Assembly: GCF_015461845.1 (NCBI RefSeq)
Contig: NZ_JACOPW010000001.1
Span: 496,001-560,000 of the forward strand
Reading direction: 5' to 3'
Source of the DNA: Pseudomonas mucoides
GTDB taxonomy: Bacteria > Pseudomonadota > Gammaproteobacteria > Pseudomonadales > Pseudomonadaceae
DNA: 64,000 nt
Under the pieces are notes generated by a model, which was given only the letters and a program-made list of their open reading frames with translations, did not search any database and was not told where the DNA came from. Made by a program: the position numbers and the translations under genes. Positions 8,595 to 16,603 of this stretch are shown here, piece after piece. Within the stretch, counting starts at the first letter, position 1. Every line of letters begins with the position of its first letter.

Positions 8595-8821
8595 TTTACG
8601 TCATAGAAGCATTTGATAAAAAAACCGAGCTCATCGCATTCGAAGAAAAATTGCCGAGTGGCTACGATAACGAGCTGAAAGCGATTATGGGATGGACGGC
8701 GGACCAACAAGGTTGGGAGGGATATAACCTCACTGCCGAGCAGCTTGGTGCGTTGGAAGGAATACTCGGCAAAAAAATTTATGATCCAGCCTATCTATTC
8801 CAGCTGACCTGCAACGCCTAG
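8591..8821 (+). CDS. Immunity protein for the E3-type toxin
   Basis: A small acidic 76-residue protein whose ATG overlaps the toxin stop (ATGA at 8591-8594). This is the standard layout of nuclease bacteriocin and immunity genes. It shows WTADQQGWEGYNLTAEQL and ends in FQLTCNA, resembling the short DUF7683-like family found behind such toxins, and it is not clearly homologous to the classical 85-residue colicin E3 immunity protein. Its role, to bind and block the RNase domain in the producer, follows from position and charge. Confidence 0.78.
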   Translation: MIYVIEAFDKKTELIAFEEKLPSGYDNELKAIMGWTADQQGWEGYNLTAEQLGALEGILGKKIYDPAYLFQLTCNA

Positions 8822-8847
8822 ATACAGCCGCGCTCAGTTCTCAAGCC

Positions 8848-8881
8848 AAATCCCCCCGGCCTAATTACCTGATCGGGATTT
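8848..8881 (+). terminator. Possible terminator after the toxin-immunity pair
   Basis: AAATCCC at 8848-8854 pairs with GGGATTT at 8875-8881, followed by TCTTTAACC. The loop is long, so the assignment is tentative. The rest of the 320 bp between 8821 and 9142 holds only the REP palindrome and the minus-strand terminator listed next. Confidence 0.4.
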
Positions 8882-8950
8882 TCTTTAACCCGTCCCTTTT
8901 AGATAGCGCTGCTGCTAAAAGCATTGAGCCAACTGTGTAACCGCAGCCCT

Positions 8951-8978
8951 GTGGCGAGGGAGCTTGCTCCCTCGCCAC
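8951..8978. repeat. REP palindrome (GTGGCGAGGGAGC type)
   Basis: GTGGCGAGGGAGC, two bases, then its perfect reverse complement. This is the common intergenic REP type of fluorescent pseudomonads. It lies between convergent genes and may also stop transcription. Confidence 0.85.
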
Positions 8979-9013
8979 AATAGCTACCTCATCACAAACT
9001 GTTTTCGAACCAA

Positions 9014-9047
9014 CGAAAAAAGCGGCGACTGCTTATACAGTCGCCGC
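9014..9047 (-). terminator. Rho-independent terminator of the Qor-YeiH operon
   Basis: A perfect 10-bp stem (GCGGCGACTG at 9022-9031 with CAGTCGCCGC at 9038-9047, loop of 6). On the minus strand it is followed by TTTTTTCG. It stands 95 bp behind the last gene of the operon (stop at 9142). Confidence 0.85.
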
Positions 9048-9141
9048 GAAAAGCCGGCGTTTGTGACACCGACCGAGAGCCGCACAGTGCTGAGGAGTCA
9101 AACCCGGTGCGGCGCTGCCATAAAACGGATGTTGACCGGGC

Positions 9142-10152
9142 TCAGAACCCCCAGCGCAGCAACAGCAGCACCAGGACGACAAGGAACACCGTCTCCCCCA
9201 CCATCAGGAGAATGGGCTTGATGCCGACGGAGGCCAGCTCCTTGAGCTGAGTCTTCATGCCCAGGGCACTGATGGACACCACCAGGCACCAACGCGACAG
9301 GTCATTGACCGTGCCTTGAACGACGGGCGCTATCCATCCCGTACTGTTGATGCACGCCAGCAGCAGAAAGCCGACGGCGAACCACGGCAGCAGCGGCGGT
9401 CGCTTGCCGCCCGTTTCGGCGCCTTGCATGCGCGTGACCATGGCCGCACAGACGATCACTGGCAGGAGCATGGCGACTCGCATCAGCTTGACCACCGTGG
9501 CCGTGTCGCCCGTTTCGGTCGACATGCTGTAACCGGCACCGACCACTTGGGCCACATCGTGGATGGTGGCGCCGAGGAAAATACCCGCCATTTGCGGTGA
9601 CAATGACAACCAGTTGGCAATCATTGGATAAACAATCATCGCCATCGTCGAAAGGGCCGACACGCCAATGACGGTAAACAGTGTGGCGCGTTCTTTCTGC
9701 GGATGATTGGGCAAGGCTGCCGCCAGTGCCAGCGCTGCCGAAGCGCCACAGATCGCCGTCGCGCCACCGGTGAGCATGCCGAATAAACGCTGGAAACCCA
9801 GCATCTTGGCCGCAATCACCGAAACGCCAATGGTCACCACCACCAGCGTCACTACCAGCGCCACTGGCTTCCAGCCCAGACCGGCAATCTGCTCAAGGGT
9901 AATGCGCATGCCCAGCAGGGCCACGCCAAGGCGCAACACGGTGCGCGCGGTAAATTCGATACCCGCCTTGCACACGCCCTCCCCGGCCAGGAAGTTCAGC
10001 GCCATGCCCAGCAGCAAGGCGAACAGCATCACCGGTGCACCGTAGTGCTCGGACAAAAACGAAGCGGCGGCGGCCACGATCAGACTGACGATAAAACCCG
10101 GGGCCAGTTCGCGTGTTCGGCTATGGATACGGGTGAGAGCAATGGCGCTCAT
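9142..10152 (-). CDS. YeiH/UPF0324 family membrane exporter (putative sulfate exporter family)
   Basis: A 336-residue integral membrane protein with about ten hydrophobic segments. It carries family signatures such as the GGATAICGASAALALAAAL stretch (about 128-147) and GATIHDVAQVVGAGY (about 194-208). The family (YeiH, UPF0324, PSE) is loosely called putative sulfate exporter, and members often stand with sulfonate or other organosulfur catabolism genes. Here it is the last gene of an operon with a TauD-like dioxygenase, so export of sulfite, sulfate or another anion released by the pathway is a fair guess. Its start overlaps the Rieske stop by 4 bp. Confidence 0.85.
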   Translation of the reverse strand: MSAIALTRIHSRTRELAPGFIVSLIVAAAASFLSEHYGAPVMLFALLLGMALNFLAGEGVCKAGIEFTARTVLRLGVALLGMRITLEQIAGLGWKPVALVVTLVVVTIGVSVIAAKMLGFQRLFGMLTGGATAICGASAALALAAALPNHPQKERATLFTVIGVSALSTMAMIVYPMIANWLSLSPQMAGIFLGATIHDVAQVVGAGYSMSTETGDTATVVKLMRVAMLLPVIVCAAMVTRMQGAETGGKRPPLLPWFAVGFLLLACINSTGWIAPVVQGTVNDLSRWCLVVSISALGMKTQLKELASVGIKPILLMVGETVFLVVLVLLLLRWGF

Positions 10153-10475
10153 GGCGCGGACTCCTCAGAAGCGATAACGATAAAAGCCTGGCCGTCGACG
10201 AGCTCGACCGGGTAATTGTTGACCTTGAGCTGGGTGGAATTGAGCAGGTAACCACTGCGCAGATCGAAGCGCAGGCCATGGGCGCAGCATTGAATCACCC
10301 GGCCATCCAGGCGCCCGCCGCACAGCGAAGCGCCCTGGTGCGGGCAACTGTCATCGATGGCAAACACGTCGCCTTCGACGTTGAACAGCGCGAGGCTTTT
10401 GTTCTCGAATTCGAACAGCGCACGACCACCCGCCTGCGGGAGCTTTGCGGCAGGCACCGGGACACGACGCGTCAT
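10149..10475 (-). CDS. Rieske-type [2Fe-2S] ferredoxin
   Basis: A 108-residue protein with the complete Rieske cluster motif: Cys44-Pro-His46, 16 residues, then Cys63-X2-His66. It has no signal peptide and no catalytic domain, so it is a small cytoplasmic electron carrier like those serving ring-hydroxylating or demethylating oxygenases, or a stand-alone nitrite reductase small-subunit-like protein. No matching oxygenase alpha subunit is present in the operon; the TauD-type enzyme does not need one. The partner is therefore unknown. It overlaps both neighbours by 4 bp and is clearly cotranscribed with them. Confidence 0.9.
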   Translation of the reverse strand: MTRRVPVPAAKLPQAGGRALFEFENKSLALFNVEGDVFAIDDSCPHQGASLCGGRLDGRVIQCCAHGLRFDLRSGYLLNSTQLKVNNYPVELVDGQAFIVIASEESAP

Positions 10476-11134
10476 GACGGGGTCTGCATGCGCTGGCGTT
10501 CCAGCGCTTCGTACATGACGCTCAGCATCACCTCGGCAGGCTGCGCGCCGACCAACGTTAACTGGCGGTCGAACAGAAAGCTCGGCACACCGCTGGAGGC
10601 CCCGACCTCGTTACCGACAAAGGGACCGGATTCGTCTCTCAGGTAGTCCCTCACCGCGTCAGCGTCGTAACCGCACGATTGGGCGATGGTGATCAACGTC
10701 TCGCGGCGACCGATGTCCTCGCCGTTCTGGAAGTACGCGGCGAACAGACGCTCCAGCAACTGGTCGCGTTGAGCCGTGCTACCCCGCGAGTTGGCATGCG
10801 CCAACAGACGATGGGCGTCCGCGGTGTTGGGCATGGTGGTGATGCGACTCAAGTCGACGTCTACCCCTACCGCTTTCGCCGCCTGCTGCACCTGAGCCTG
10901 ACGCATGGTGACCGCTTCGGCGCTGCCCAGACGGTTGAGGTAGAACTCGGCGAACGGTTCGCCCTGTACCGGCAGGTGAGGCAACAACTGCACCCCGTGC
11001 CATACCGTGGTGACCAGCACATCCGGTTGCTGCGCGTGCAGCAACGCTTGCGCGCGCTCCAGTTGGCGCTTACCGATCAAGCACCAAGGGCAGATGAAAT
11101 CGAAAAACACATCTATACGTAAACGAACACTCAC
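10472..11134 (-). CDS. DsbA-family (FrnE-like) oxidoreductase
   Basis: A 220-residue thioredoxin-fold protein with CPWC at residues 15-18 and no signal peptide. It belongs to the cytoplasmic FrnE or 2-hydroxychromene-2-carboxylate isomerase-like branch of the DsbA clan. Typical later elements are seen: VGNEVGASSGVPSFLFD (with the cis-Pro) and LVGAQPAEVML. Members act in thiol-disulfide exchange or glutathione-dependent isomerisation of catabolic intermediates. In this operon a role as a glutathione-dependent isomerase or lyase is possible. It overlaps the MFS gene stop and the Rieske start by 4 bp each. Confidence 0.88.
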   Translation of the reverse strand: MSVRLRIDVFFDFICPWCLIGKRQLERAQALLHAQQPDVLVTTVWHGVQLLPHLPVQGEPFAEFYLNRLGSAEAVTMRQAQVQQAAKAVGVDVDLSRITTMPNTADAHRLLAHANSRGSTAQRDQLLERLFAAYFQNGEDIGRRETLITIAQSCGYDADAVRDYLRDESGPFVGNEVGASSGVPSFLFDRQLTLVGAQPAEVMLSVMYEALERQRMQTPS

Positions 11135-12462
11135 ACCTTCACCTCTACCACAGCTTCACTTACAGAATCGTTGACACGTTCACCCGCCAACCGGGCGATA
11201 TCCTTGTGGTAATGACACTTGGCAAAAAAGAACACCGCCGCTGCCGCGATACTCACCAGCGGTACCAGTTGGAAGGCCGCGTGCAAACCGATCAGGTCGG
11301 ACACCTTGCCGGTAATGAACGGCCCCGGCGCCAGGCCGAGCAAATTGTTGGCCAGTGTCAGCGTGGCAAACGCCGTACCGTGCACCGAATAGTGGGTCAG
11401 GTTGGCAACCATCGCCCCGGCCGGGCCGGTTGTGCCGGCGGCAATCAACATGCCCAGGCAAATCAACAGCAATTGCGCAGGTCCCGGCGGCAAGGCAAAC
11501 GCCGCCGACAGCAGCAGGCAACTGCCCAGGCAATACGCGATGGCCAAAGCGACCTTGCGTTCGGCCGACTGACGACACATGCGATCACTGAGCATGCCGC
11601 ACAGGATCATCCCGGCACCGCTGCACAGGACGATGATCGCCGCGACACCGCCCGCCTTGTCCGGCGCCATGTCGTAATAGCGATTGAGGTAGCTGGGCAT
11701 CCACACAATCACGGTGCCGCCCACGAACAGTTGCAAGCCACTGCCGATGTAAGCCGCAATCACCGAAGGGCTGGAGCACAGCGTGCGCAATGGACGCTTG
11801 ACCACCGCGGCGGTTTTTTTGCCCGCCTGGGCGGCGCGTTGCGGGGCAATGCGCGCTTCCTTGACGATGATCGGGTAAAGCACCGCCAGCAGCAGACCAA
11901 ACAGGGCCATGCCGGCAAACGACCAGCGCCAGCCGAGCTTGGCCGCGATAGCGCCGCCTAACGCCATGCCTAACACCGAACCGAACATCCCGCCCGCCAT
12001 AAAGGCACTGGCCAGGGTGGCCCGCATGTGTTTCGGAAACACCGAAATCACCACGGCAATACCGACGCTGCCATACGCAGCCTCACCGACACCCACCATG
12101 AAGCGGGCGATAAACATTTGCTGGTAGTCCTGCGCCAGCGCACAACCCAGCGTGGCCAGACTCCACAGCAACGCCATCAGCGCCAGGCTTTTAACCCGGC
12201 CGAAGCGGTCAGCCATCAACGACAGCGGAAACGTCAGCAGGCCGACCATCAAGGCCACCACGCCGCTGAGCAAACCCAGCTGGCCGTCCGTCAGGGCCCA
12301 CTCGCCCTTGAGCATCGGGAATACCGCGTTCAGCACTTGGCGGGACATGTAATCTGAAATCAACAGGCCGAACGTCAGTGCGAAGACGATCCAGGCATAT
12401 TTGCGCGCAACACCGACACCACTGGTGTCGTCATCGTCGGCGGCGATAGGGTGAAAGGCCAT
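11131..12462 (-). CDS. MFS transporter, probably for an organic acid
   Basis: A 443-residue protein with twelve predicted membrane segments and the MFS loop motif DRFGRVKSLALM between helices 2 and 3. The start at 12462 is chosen because GAGGAGG stands just before it. The sequence resembles the anion:cation symporter or aromatic acid/H+ symporter branch (DGQLGLLSGVVALMVGLLTFPLSLMADRFG region). As the only importer in the operon it is the likely uptake route for the pathway substrate. It lies 91 bp behind the BKACE gene, with a strong hairpin in the gap. Confidence 0.88.
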   Translation of the reverse strand: MAFHPIAADDDDTSGVGVARKYAWIVFALTFGLLISDYMSRQVLNAVFPMLKGEWALTDGQLGLLSGVVALMVGLLTFPLSLMADRFGRVKSLALMALLWSLATLGCALAQDYQQMFIARFMVGVGEAAYGSVGIAVVISVFPKHMRATLASAFMAGGMFGSVLGMALGGAIAAKLGWRWSFAGMALFGLLLAVLYPIIVKEARIAPQRAAQAGKKTAAVVKRPLRTLCSSPSVIAAYIGSGLQLFVGGTVIVWMPSYLNRYYDMAPDKAGGVAAIIVLCSGAGMILCGMLSDRMCRQSAERKVALAIAYCLGSCLLLSAAFALPPGPAQLLLICLGMLIAAGTTGPAGAMVANLTHYSVHGTAFATLTLANNLLGLAPGPFITGKVSDLIGLHAAFQLVPLVSIAAAAVFFFAKCHYHKDIARLAGERVNDSVSEAVVEVKV

Positions 12463-12517
12463 GCAGCCTCCTCGAAACATTATTTTATTGTTGTTATCGA
12501 GCGTGTTTCACTGCAGC

Positions 12518-12543
12518 GAGCGAGGGGTCTACCCCCCTCGCTC
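12518..12543. other. Strong hairpin between the BKACE and MFS genes
   Basis: GAGCGAGGGG at 12518-12527 and its exact complement at 12534-12543 form a 10-bp stem with a 6-base loop. No U-run follows on the minus strand, so it is more likely an RNA-stabilising or processing element, which would raise the level of the upstream enzyme messages over the transporter message, than a full terminator. Confidence 0.5.
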
Positions 12544-12553
12544 CCGCTGTCGG

Positions 12554-13606
12554 TCAGCCGCGTTGCGGCACACCTTTTTGCCCAGCCTTGCGGTTGGGGG
12601 CCATGCCGTTGGCCAACAGTGTTTCTTCGATGGTGTCGTACTTCACACCGATGCGATAAATCTCGCGAGCTTCTTTACCGGTAGCGATTTCACGACCCAG
12701 TTCATGAGCAATGCGCACGGTCTGCTTGATCTGAGCAACCGAACCAAAACGCTCGCCCTTGTGATCAATGATAGTGTCTTCGTTGCCCACGCGCGGGTGC
12801 ATTCCCATGGCCATCGACATGGTGTTGAACGGCAGCACGTTCTTGAGCAGCGACTCGGAGGTCAGGGTGCAGCCGTCCGGTACGCGGTGGATGAAGTTGA
12901 AGAAGTTGAATGGATTCGGGCCGTCGAAACCGCCGCCGATGCCGATCCAGGTCAGGTTCAATGGACCTTTGTAGAGACCCTTGCGTACCATGCGCTGCAG
13001 CGTTTCCAAAGCGTGCATGCCGGTCAGCTGGAAGTGCGGCTGGATATCATTGTCCATCAGTCGCTTGAGGTGCTCGATAACCCAGGCCGGGCCGGCCGGT
13101 ACGGTCATTTCGCTGTAGGCCGCCTGGTAGGCAGGGTTGGCCAGGGAAGTGCCTTCCAGGTATTCCGGATACAGCAATTCCATGATGTTCATCTGGGTGG
13201 TGTTGATCGCCACCGTGACCTGATCCGGTTTTGGCGTCAGCTCGGCCAGCATGTGGCGGGTATCGTCGGACAACCACAGCGCGGCTTCGCCATCGCTTTC
13301 CGGTGCGAAGGAAATCGAACCGCCGACCTGGATAATCATGTCCGGCACCGCTTCACGGACGCCGGCAATCAATTCGTTGAACTTGGACAGGCGCTTGGAA
13401 CCCTTGCCGTCCAGTTCACGTACGTGCAGGTGCAGCACGGTCGCGCCGGCTTCATAGCACTCGACCGCTTTCTGGACTTGCTCGTCCATGGTCAGCGGGA
13501 TGTCTTCCGGGAAATCTTCGGGCATCCACTCAGGGCCGTACGGGGCCACGGTGATGACCACTTTTTCCATGTTTTCCGGGTGCAGGGAATCGTCGAAGAA
13601 TTGCAT
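12554..13606 (-). CDS. BKACE family beta-keto acid cleavage enzyme (Kce-like)
   Basis: A 350-residue TIM-barrel protein of the BKACE (DUF849) family. It shows VLHLHVRE with His59 and His61, the Zn ligands of the family, preceded by the VVITVAPYGPEW strand. BKACE enzymes condense a beta-keto acid with acetyl-CoA and cleave it to acetoacetate and a new CoA ester; the type enzyme acts on 3-keto-5-aminohexanoate of lysine fermentation and others act on dehydrocarnitine. It is longer than the usual 270-310 residues. No lysine-fermentation or carnitine genes are adjacent, so the substrate is probably a different beta-keto acid made by the dioxygenase or Qor steps. The ribosome site is GGAGTTACTC. 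Confidence 0.9.
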   Translation of the reverse strand: MQFFDDSLHPENMEKVVITVAPYGPEWMPEDFPEDIPLTMDEQVQKAVECYEAGATVLHLHVRELDGKGSKRLSKFNELIAGVREAVPDMIIQVGGSISFAPESDGEAALWLSDDTRHMLAELTPKPDQVTVAINTTQMNIMELLYPEYLEGTSLANPAYQAAYSEMTVPAGPAWVIEHLKRLMDNDIQPHFQLTGMHALETLQRMVRKGLYKGPLNLTWIGIGGGFDGPNPFNFFNFIHRVPDGCTLTSESLLKNVLPFNTMSMAMGMHPRVGNEDTIIDHKGERFGSVAQIKQTVRIAHELGREIATGKEAREIYRIGVKYDTIEETLLANGMAPNRKAGQKGVPQRG

Positions 13607-13690
13607 GAGTAACTCCAGTTTTTATGATTGTCCGCCTGCCGGTCATGCCTGGCAGGCGCGTCTACGAGTACAAAATTCAGAGGGGATCGT

Positions 13691-14539
13691 TCAGAACGTC
13701 TTGTCGCCAATAATCCCGGCGCGTTCCATCTTGCGATGGCACGGCGGGTAATCCATGACCGCGTAATGCTGGGTGCTGCGGTTGTCCCAGATGGCGATGC
13801 TGTTCGGCTTCCAGCGCCAGCGAACCTGATACTCAGGGATGTACGCCTGGCTGATCAGGTAACGCAGCAACTCGCCGGCGCCAGGGTTGGCGTCCTGACC
13901 GAAGCGCACCCGCTCAGGGGTGTGGTAGTTGCTGAAGTGCGTCGTGAAAGCGTTGACGAACAGCACTTTCTCGCCAGTTTCCGGGTGGGTGCGCACCACC
14001 GGGTGTTCGGCGTCCGGGTACATCGCCTTGAGCGCCAGGCGTTTTTCAATCGGCATGGCGGCACCGAAGCTCGCTTCGATGCTGTGGCGGGCGCGCAGGT
14101 CGGCGATCTTGACCTTTACGTCTTCCGGCAAGTTCGCATAGGCCAGGACCATGTTGGCCCACATGGTGTCACCGCCCACAGGCGGGCACTCTACGCAACG
14201 CAGTACACAGCCCATCGGCGGGGCTTCGCGCCAGGTGGCGTCGGTGTGCCAGGCGTTCTCGTAGCGGTCCATTGGCTGGTCCGGATTTTTGTAGATGCGC
14301 ACCAGCCCCGGGTGATCCGGGTCGCTGCCGGCCACCGGGTGATCCTCCAGCTCGCCGAAACGACGGGCGAAGGCCACGTGGTCGGCACGGCTGATGTCCT
14401 GATCGCGCAGGAACACCACCCGATGCTTGAGCAGCTGGGCACGAATCTCGGCAAACAGACCGTCGTCATGCACCGCGTCGGCCAGGTTGACGCCGATCAG
14501 CTCGGCGCCAATGCTGCAGGTCAATTGTTCGACTTTCAT
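13691..14539 (-). CDS. TauD/TfdA-type Fe(II)/2-oxoglutarate dioxygenase
   Basis: A 282-residue enzyme. The ATG at 14539 has AAGGAG in front; upstream extension would overlap the Qor gene. The iron triad is complete: His98-X-Asp100 (WHTDATW) and distal His258, with Arg269 placed to bind 2-oxoglutarate. These positions match taurine dioxygenase TauD (99, 101, 255, 266) closely. Members hydroxylate next to a sulfonate, sulfate ester, carboxylate or phenoxy oxygen and so release sulfite, an aldehyde or an alcohol. The actual substrate is not determined; sulfonate chemistry would agree with the YeiH-type exporter in the same operon. Confidence 0.92.
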   Translation of the reverse strand: MKVEQLTCSIGAELIGVNLADAVHDDGLFAEIRAQLLKHRVVFLRDQDISRADHVAFARRFGELEDHPVAGSDPDHPGLVRIYKNPDQPMDRYENAWHTDATWREAPPMGCVLRCVECPPVGGDTMWANMVLAYANLPEDVKVKIADLRARHSIEASFGAAMPIEKRLALKAMYPDAEHPVVRTHPETGEKVLFVNAFTTHFSNYHTPERVRFGQDANPGAGELLRYLISQAYIPEYQVRWRWKPNSIAIWDNRSTQHYAVMDYPPCHRKMERAGIIGDKTF

Positions 14540-14552
14540 GGCTGGCAGCTCC

Positions 14553-15533
14553 TTAAATGACGAAAATCGACGAACCAGTGGTCTTGCGTGACTCCAGGTC
14601 GCGATGGGCCTGGACGGCGTCTTGCAAGGCATAGTGCTGGTTGATTTCGATCTTGATGCGACCGCTGCCGACGTGGTCGAACAGCTCGCCGGCCAGCTCG
14701 GCTTTTTCCGCCGGATCGGCGATGTAGTCAGCCAGGGCCGGGCGCGTCATGTACAGCGAGCCCTTCATCGCCAGCAGCGCTGGATTGAACGGCGGAATCG
14801 GACCGGATGCAGTCCCGACACACACCATCAGGCCGCGACGCTTGAGCGAATCCAGCGAACCCTCGAAGGTGTTTTTGCCAACGCTGTCGAACACCACGTT
14901 GACACCCACGCCGTCGGTCATTTCACGAACGCGTTGGGCGACGTCTTCATGGCTGTAGTTGATGACATGGCTGCAACCGTGAGCCAGGGCAATTTCGCCC
15001 TTGGCCTCGGTGGATACGGTGCCGATGACGTTCACGCCGAGCAACTTGGCCCACTGCGAAACGATCAGGCCGACACCACCGGCAGCGGCGTGCAGCAAAA
15101 TAGTGTCACCCGCCTTGAAGTCGTAGATGCGGCGCATCAGGTACGACGAGGTCAGGCCGCGCATGGTCATGGCGGCGGCGGTTTCGAAGCTGATGGTTTC
15201 CGGCAACTTGATCAGCGGTGCGGCCGCGATCAGACGCTCGGTGCTGTAGGCACCCAGGGTATTGAGAAAACCGGTGTAGGTGACGCGATCCCCCACTTGC
15301 ACATTGGTCACGCCTTCCCCGACGGCCTGAACCACACCGGAAGCCTCAACCCCCATTCCGTTGGGCATAGGGATCGGATAGGTGCCATTGCGGAAGTAAG
15401 TGTCGGCATAGTTCAAGCCGACCGCCACATGACGAAGACGAACCTGGCCTGGACCGGGATCGCCGACTTCCACGTCTTCATAGCGAAGGACTTCGGGACC
15501 ACCGGTTTCGTAGAAGCGTACGGCTTTGGCCAT
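14553..15533 (-). CDS. NAD(P)H:quinone oxidoreductase of the MDR superfamily (Qor-like)
   Basis: A 326-residue medium-chain dehydrogenase/reductase without the catalytic or structural zinc cysteines. It has the Qor signatures NGMGVEASGVVQAVGEGV (N-terminal GroES-like domain) and LLHAAAGGVGLIVSQWAKLLG (nucleotide-binding fold, about 148-168). Activity may be NADPH-dependent reduction of quinones or of an enone intermediate. It is the first gene of the seven-gene operon and its promoter carries the AraC-type double site at 15616-15654. The ribosome site is TTGGAGAATAAG. Confidence 0.92.
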   Translation of the reverse strand: MAKAVRFYETGGPEVLRYEDVEVGDPGPGQVRLRHVAVGLNYADTYFRNGTYPIPMPNGMGVEASGVVQAVGEGVTNVQVGDRVTYTGFLNTLGAYSTERLIAAAPLIKLPETISFETAAAMTMRGLTSSYLMRRIYDFKAGDTILLHAAAGGVGLIVSQWAKLLGVNVIGTVSTEAKGEIALAHGCSHVINYSHEDVAQRVREMTDGVGVNVVFDSVGKNTFEGSLDSLKRRGLMVCVGTASGPIPPFNPALLAMKGSLYMTRPALADYIADPAEKAELAGELFDHVGSGRIKIEINQHYALQDAVQAHRDLESRKTTGSSIFVI

Positions 15534-15615
15534 GATTTCTTATTCTCCAATCTGCAATGTTGGCTTGCTGCGTCGAAATGCGCTGATTGGACTGTAGGAT
15601 GCCGCCCTGGGAACC

Positions 15616-15654
15616 GCTTCTCATCAGACGACAATGGCTTTTCATTTCATGACA
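15616..15654 (-). promoter_or_regulatory. Double AraC-type half-site before the Qor operon
   Basis: On the minus strand TGTCATGAAATGAAAAGC begins at 15654 and TGTCGTCTGATGAGAAGC begins at 15633, again 21 bp apart. It is nearly the same as the site at 5183-5221 before the hydrolase gene. The proximal end lies 83 bp before the Qor start codon. The likeness between two promoters 10 kb apart, one of them beside an AraC-type regulator gene, marks a shared operator. Confidence 0.65.
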
Positions 15655-15818
15655 CACGCCTTGAGGAAAGATTCGGGTTGAGGGCCGGAGATGCGCCGGC
15701 GGCCGTGTTTAATAGTTTTTGAGGGTTATTGATTCGGATTATCCAGTCAGTGCGGGCAGCATGCGCCCCGCTTTGCCGGAACCTGAATGACAACTTTCAT
15801 CACTTGAGAACAGAACAC

Positions 15819-16499
15819 ATGAGCATGTCGAATAAATGGATTGCGGGTATCGCCTTGAGCTGCGTGTTTCAGGTCGGCTGCGTCTCGAAAGTGGCGCAGC
15901 AAGAGCAGTATTCGGGCTTCCTGGCCAATTATCAGGGGCTGGAAGAACAAACGACGCCGAGCGAACAGAAAGTGCTGCGCTGGGTGTCGCCCGGGTTTGA
16001 TCCTCACGCCTATTCCACTGTCGTGTTCAAGGAAGTAGAGCTGTATCCGGCGCCGAAACCGACCGAACGCGTCAACCTGAAAACCCTGCAAGACGTGCAG
16101 ACGATGGCCAGCAACAGTATCAAGACTGCCCTGGCCCCCTCCTACACCATTGTCTCGACTGCAAAACAGGCACCGGCCGCTTCGCGGACCTTGATCTTGC
16201 AGGCGGCGATTACCCATGTCAGCGCCAACAACGAGGGCATGCATTGGTATGAGGCCGTTCCAATCGGCGGGATTATCGGGGCCACTCAAGCCGCTACCGG
16301 CCATCGCGATCAGACGGCGGAGATGTTTATTGAAGCCGACCTGGTCGACGCCAACACCGGTTTGGCAGTCGCCAAGGTGGTACGCAAGGTGTTCGGCGCG
16401 ACGTTGAAAAACGCCAGCCAGCCTATCGCTGCCAATGACTTCAAGGTCGCACTTAAAGACGTGACGAACGACATTCACGCACTGCTTTCCAAGCAGTAA
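15819..16499 (+). CDS. DUF3313 family lipoprotein
   Basis: From ATG 15819 (or 15825) the protein has a lipoprotein signal with lipobox VGC (Cys21) and about 226 residues in all. The mature part matches the DUF3313 family: it opens with SGFLANYQGLE and continues with LRWVSPGFDPHAYSTVVF, a common start of that family, and holds a Gly-rich stretch (PIGGIIGATQAATG). Members are outer-membrane lipoproteins of unknown role. The reading frame stays open for 30 codons upstream but without a signal peptide in the right place, so the inner start is chosen. Confidence 0.82.
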   Translation: MSMSNKWIAGIALSCVFQVGCVSKVAQQEQYSGFLANYQGLEEQTTPSEQKVLRWVSPGFDPHAYSTVVFKEVELYPAPKPTERVNLKTLQDVQTMASNSIKTALAPSYTIVSTAKQAPAASRTLILQAAITHVSANNEGMHWYEAVPIGGIIGATQAATGHRDQTAEMFIEADLVDANTGLAVAKVVRKVFGATLKNASQPIAANDFKVALKDVTNDIHALLSKQ

Positions 16500-16603
16500 C
16501 CCCCGCGGAGTACCCCATTGCGAGTAGACGCGCATGGGGTTTCAGCCTCTGGCCTGAACAAACTGTAAGGCCACGAAACGACGTTTTACGAGAGTCCGGT
16601 TTG

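Noticed and set aside
10149..10475. Rieske protein as evidence for a ring-hydroxylating dioxygenase
   Set aside because: No large oxygenase subunit with a catalytic iron motif is in the operon; only the carrier is present.
12554..13606. Lysine fermentation or carnitine degradation operon
   Set aside because: Only the BKACE gene would fit; the other genes of either pathway are missing from the neighbourhood.
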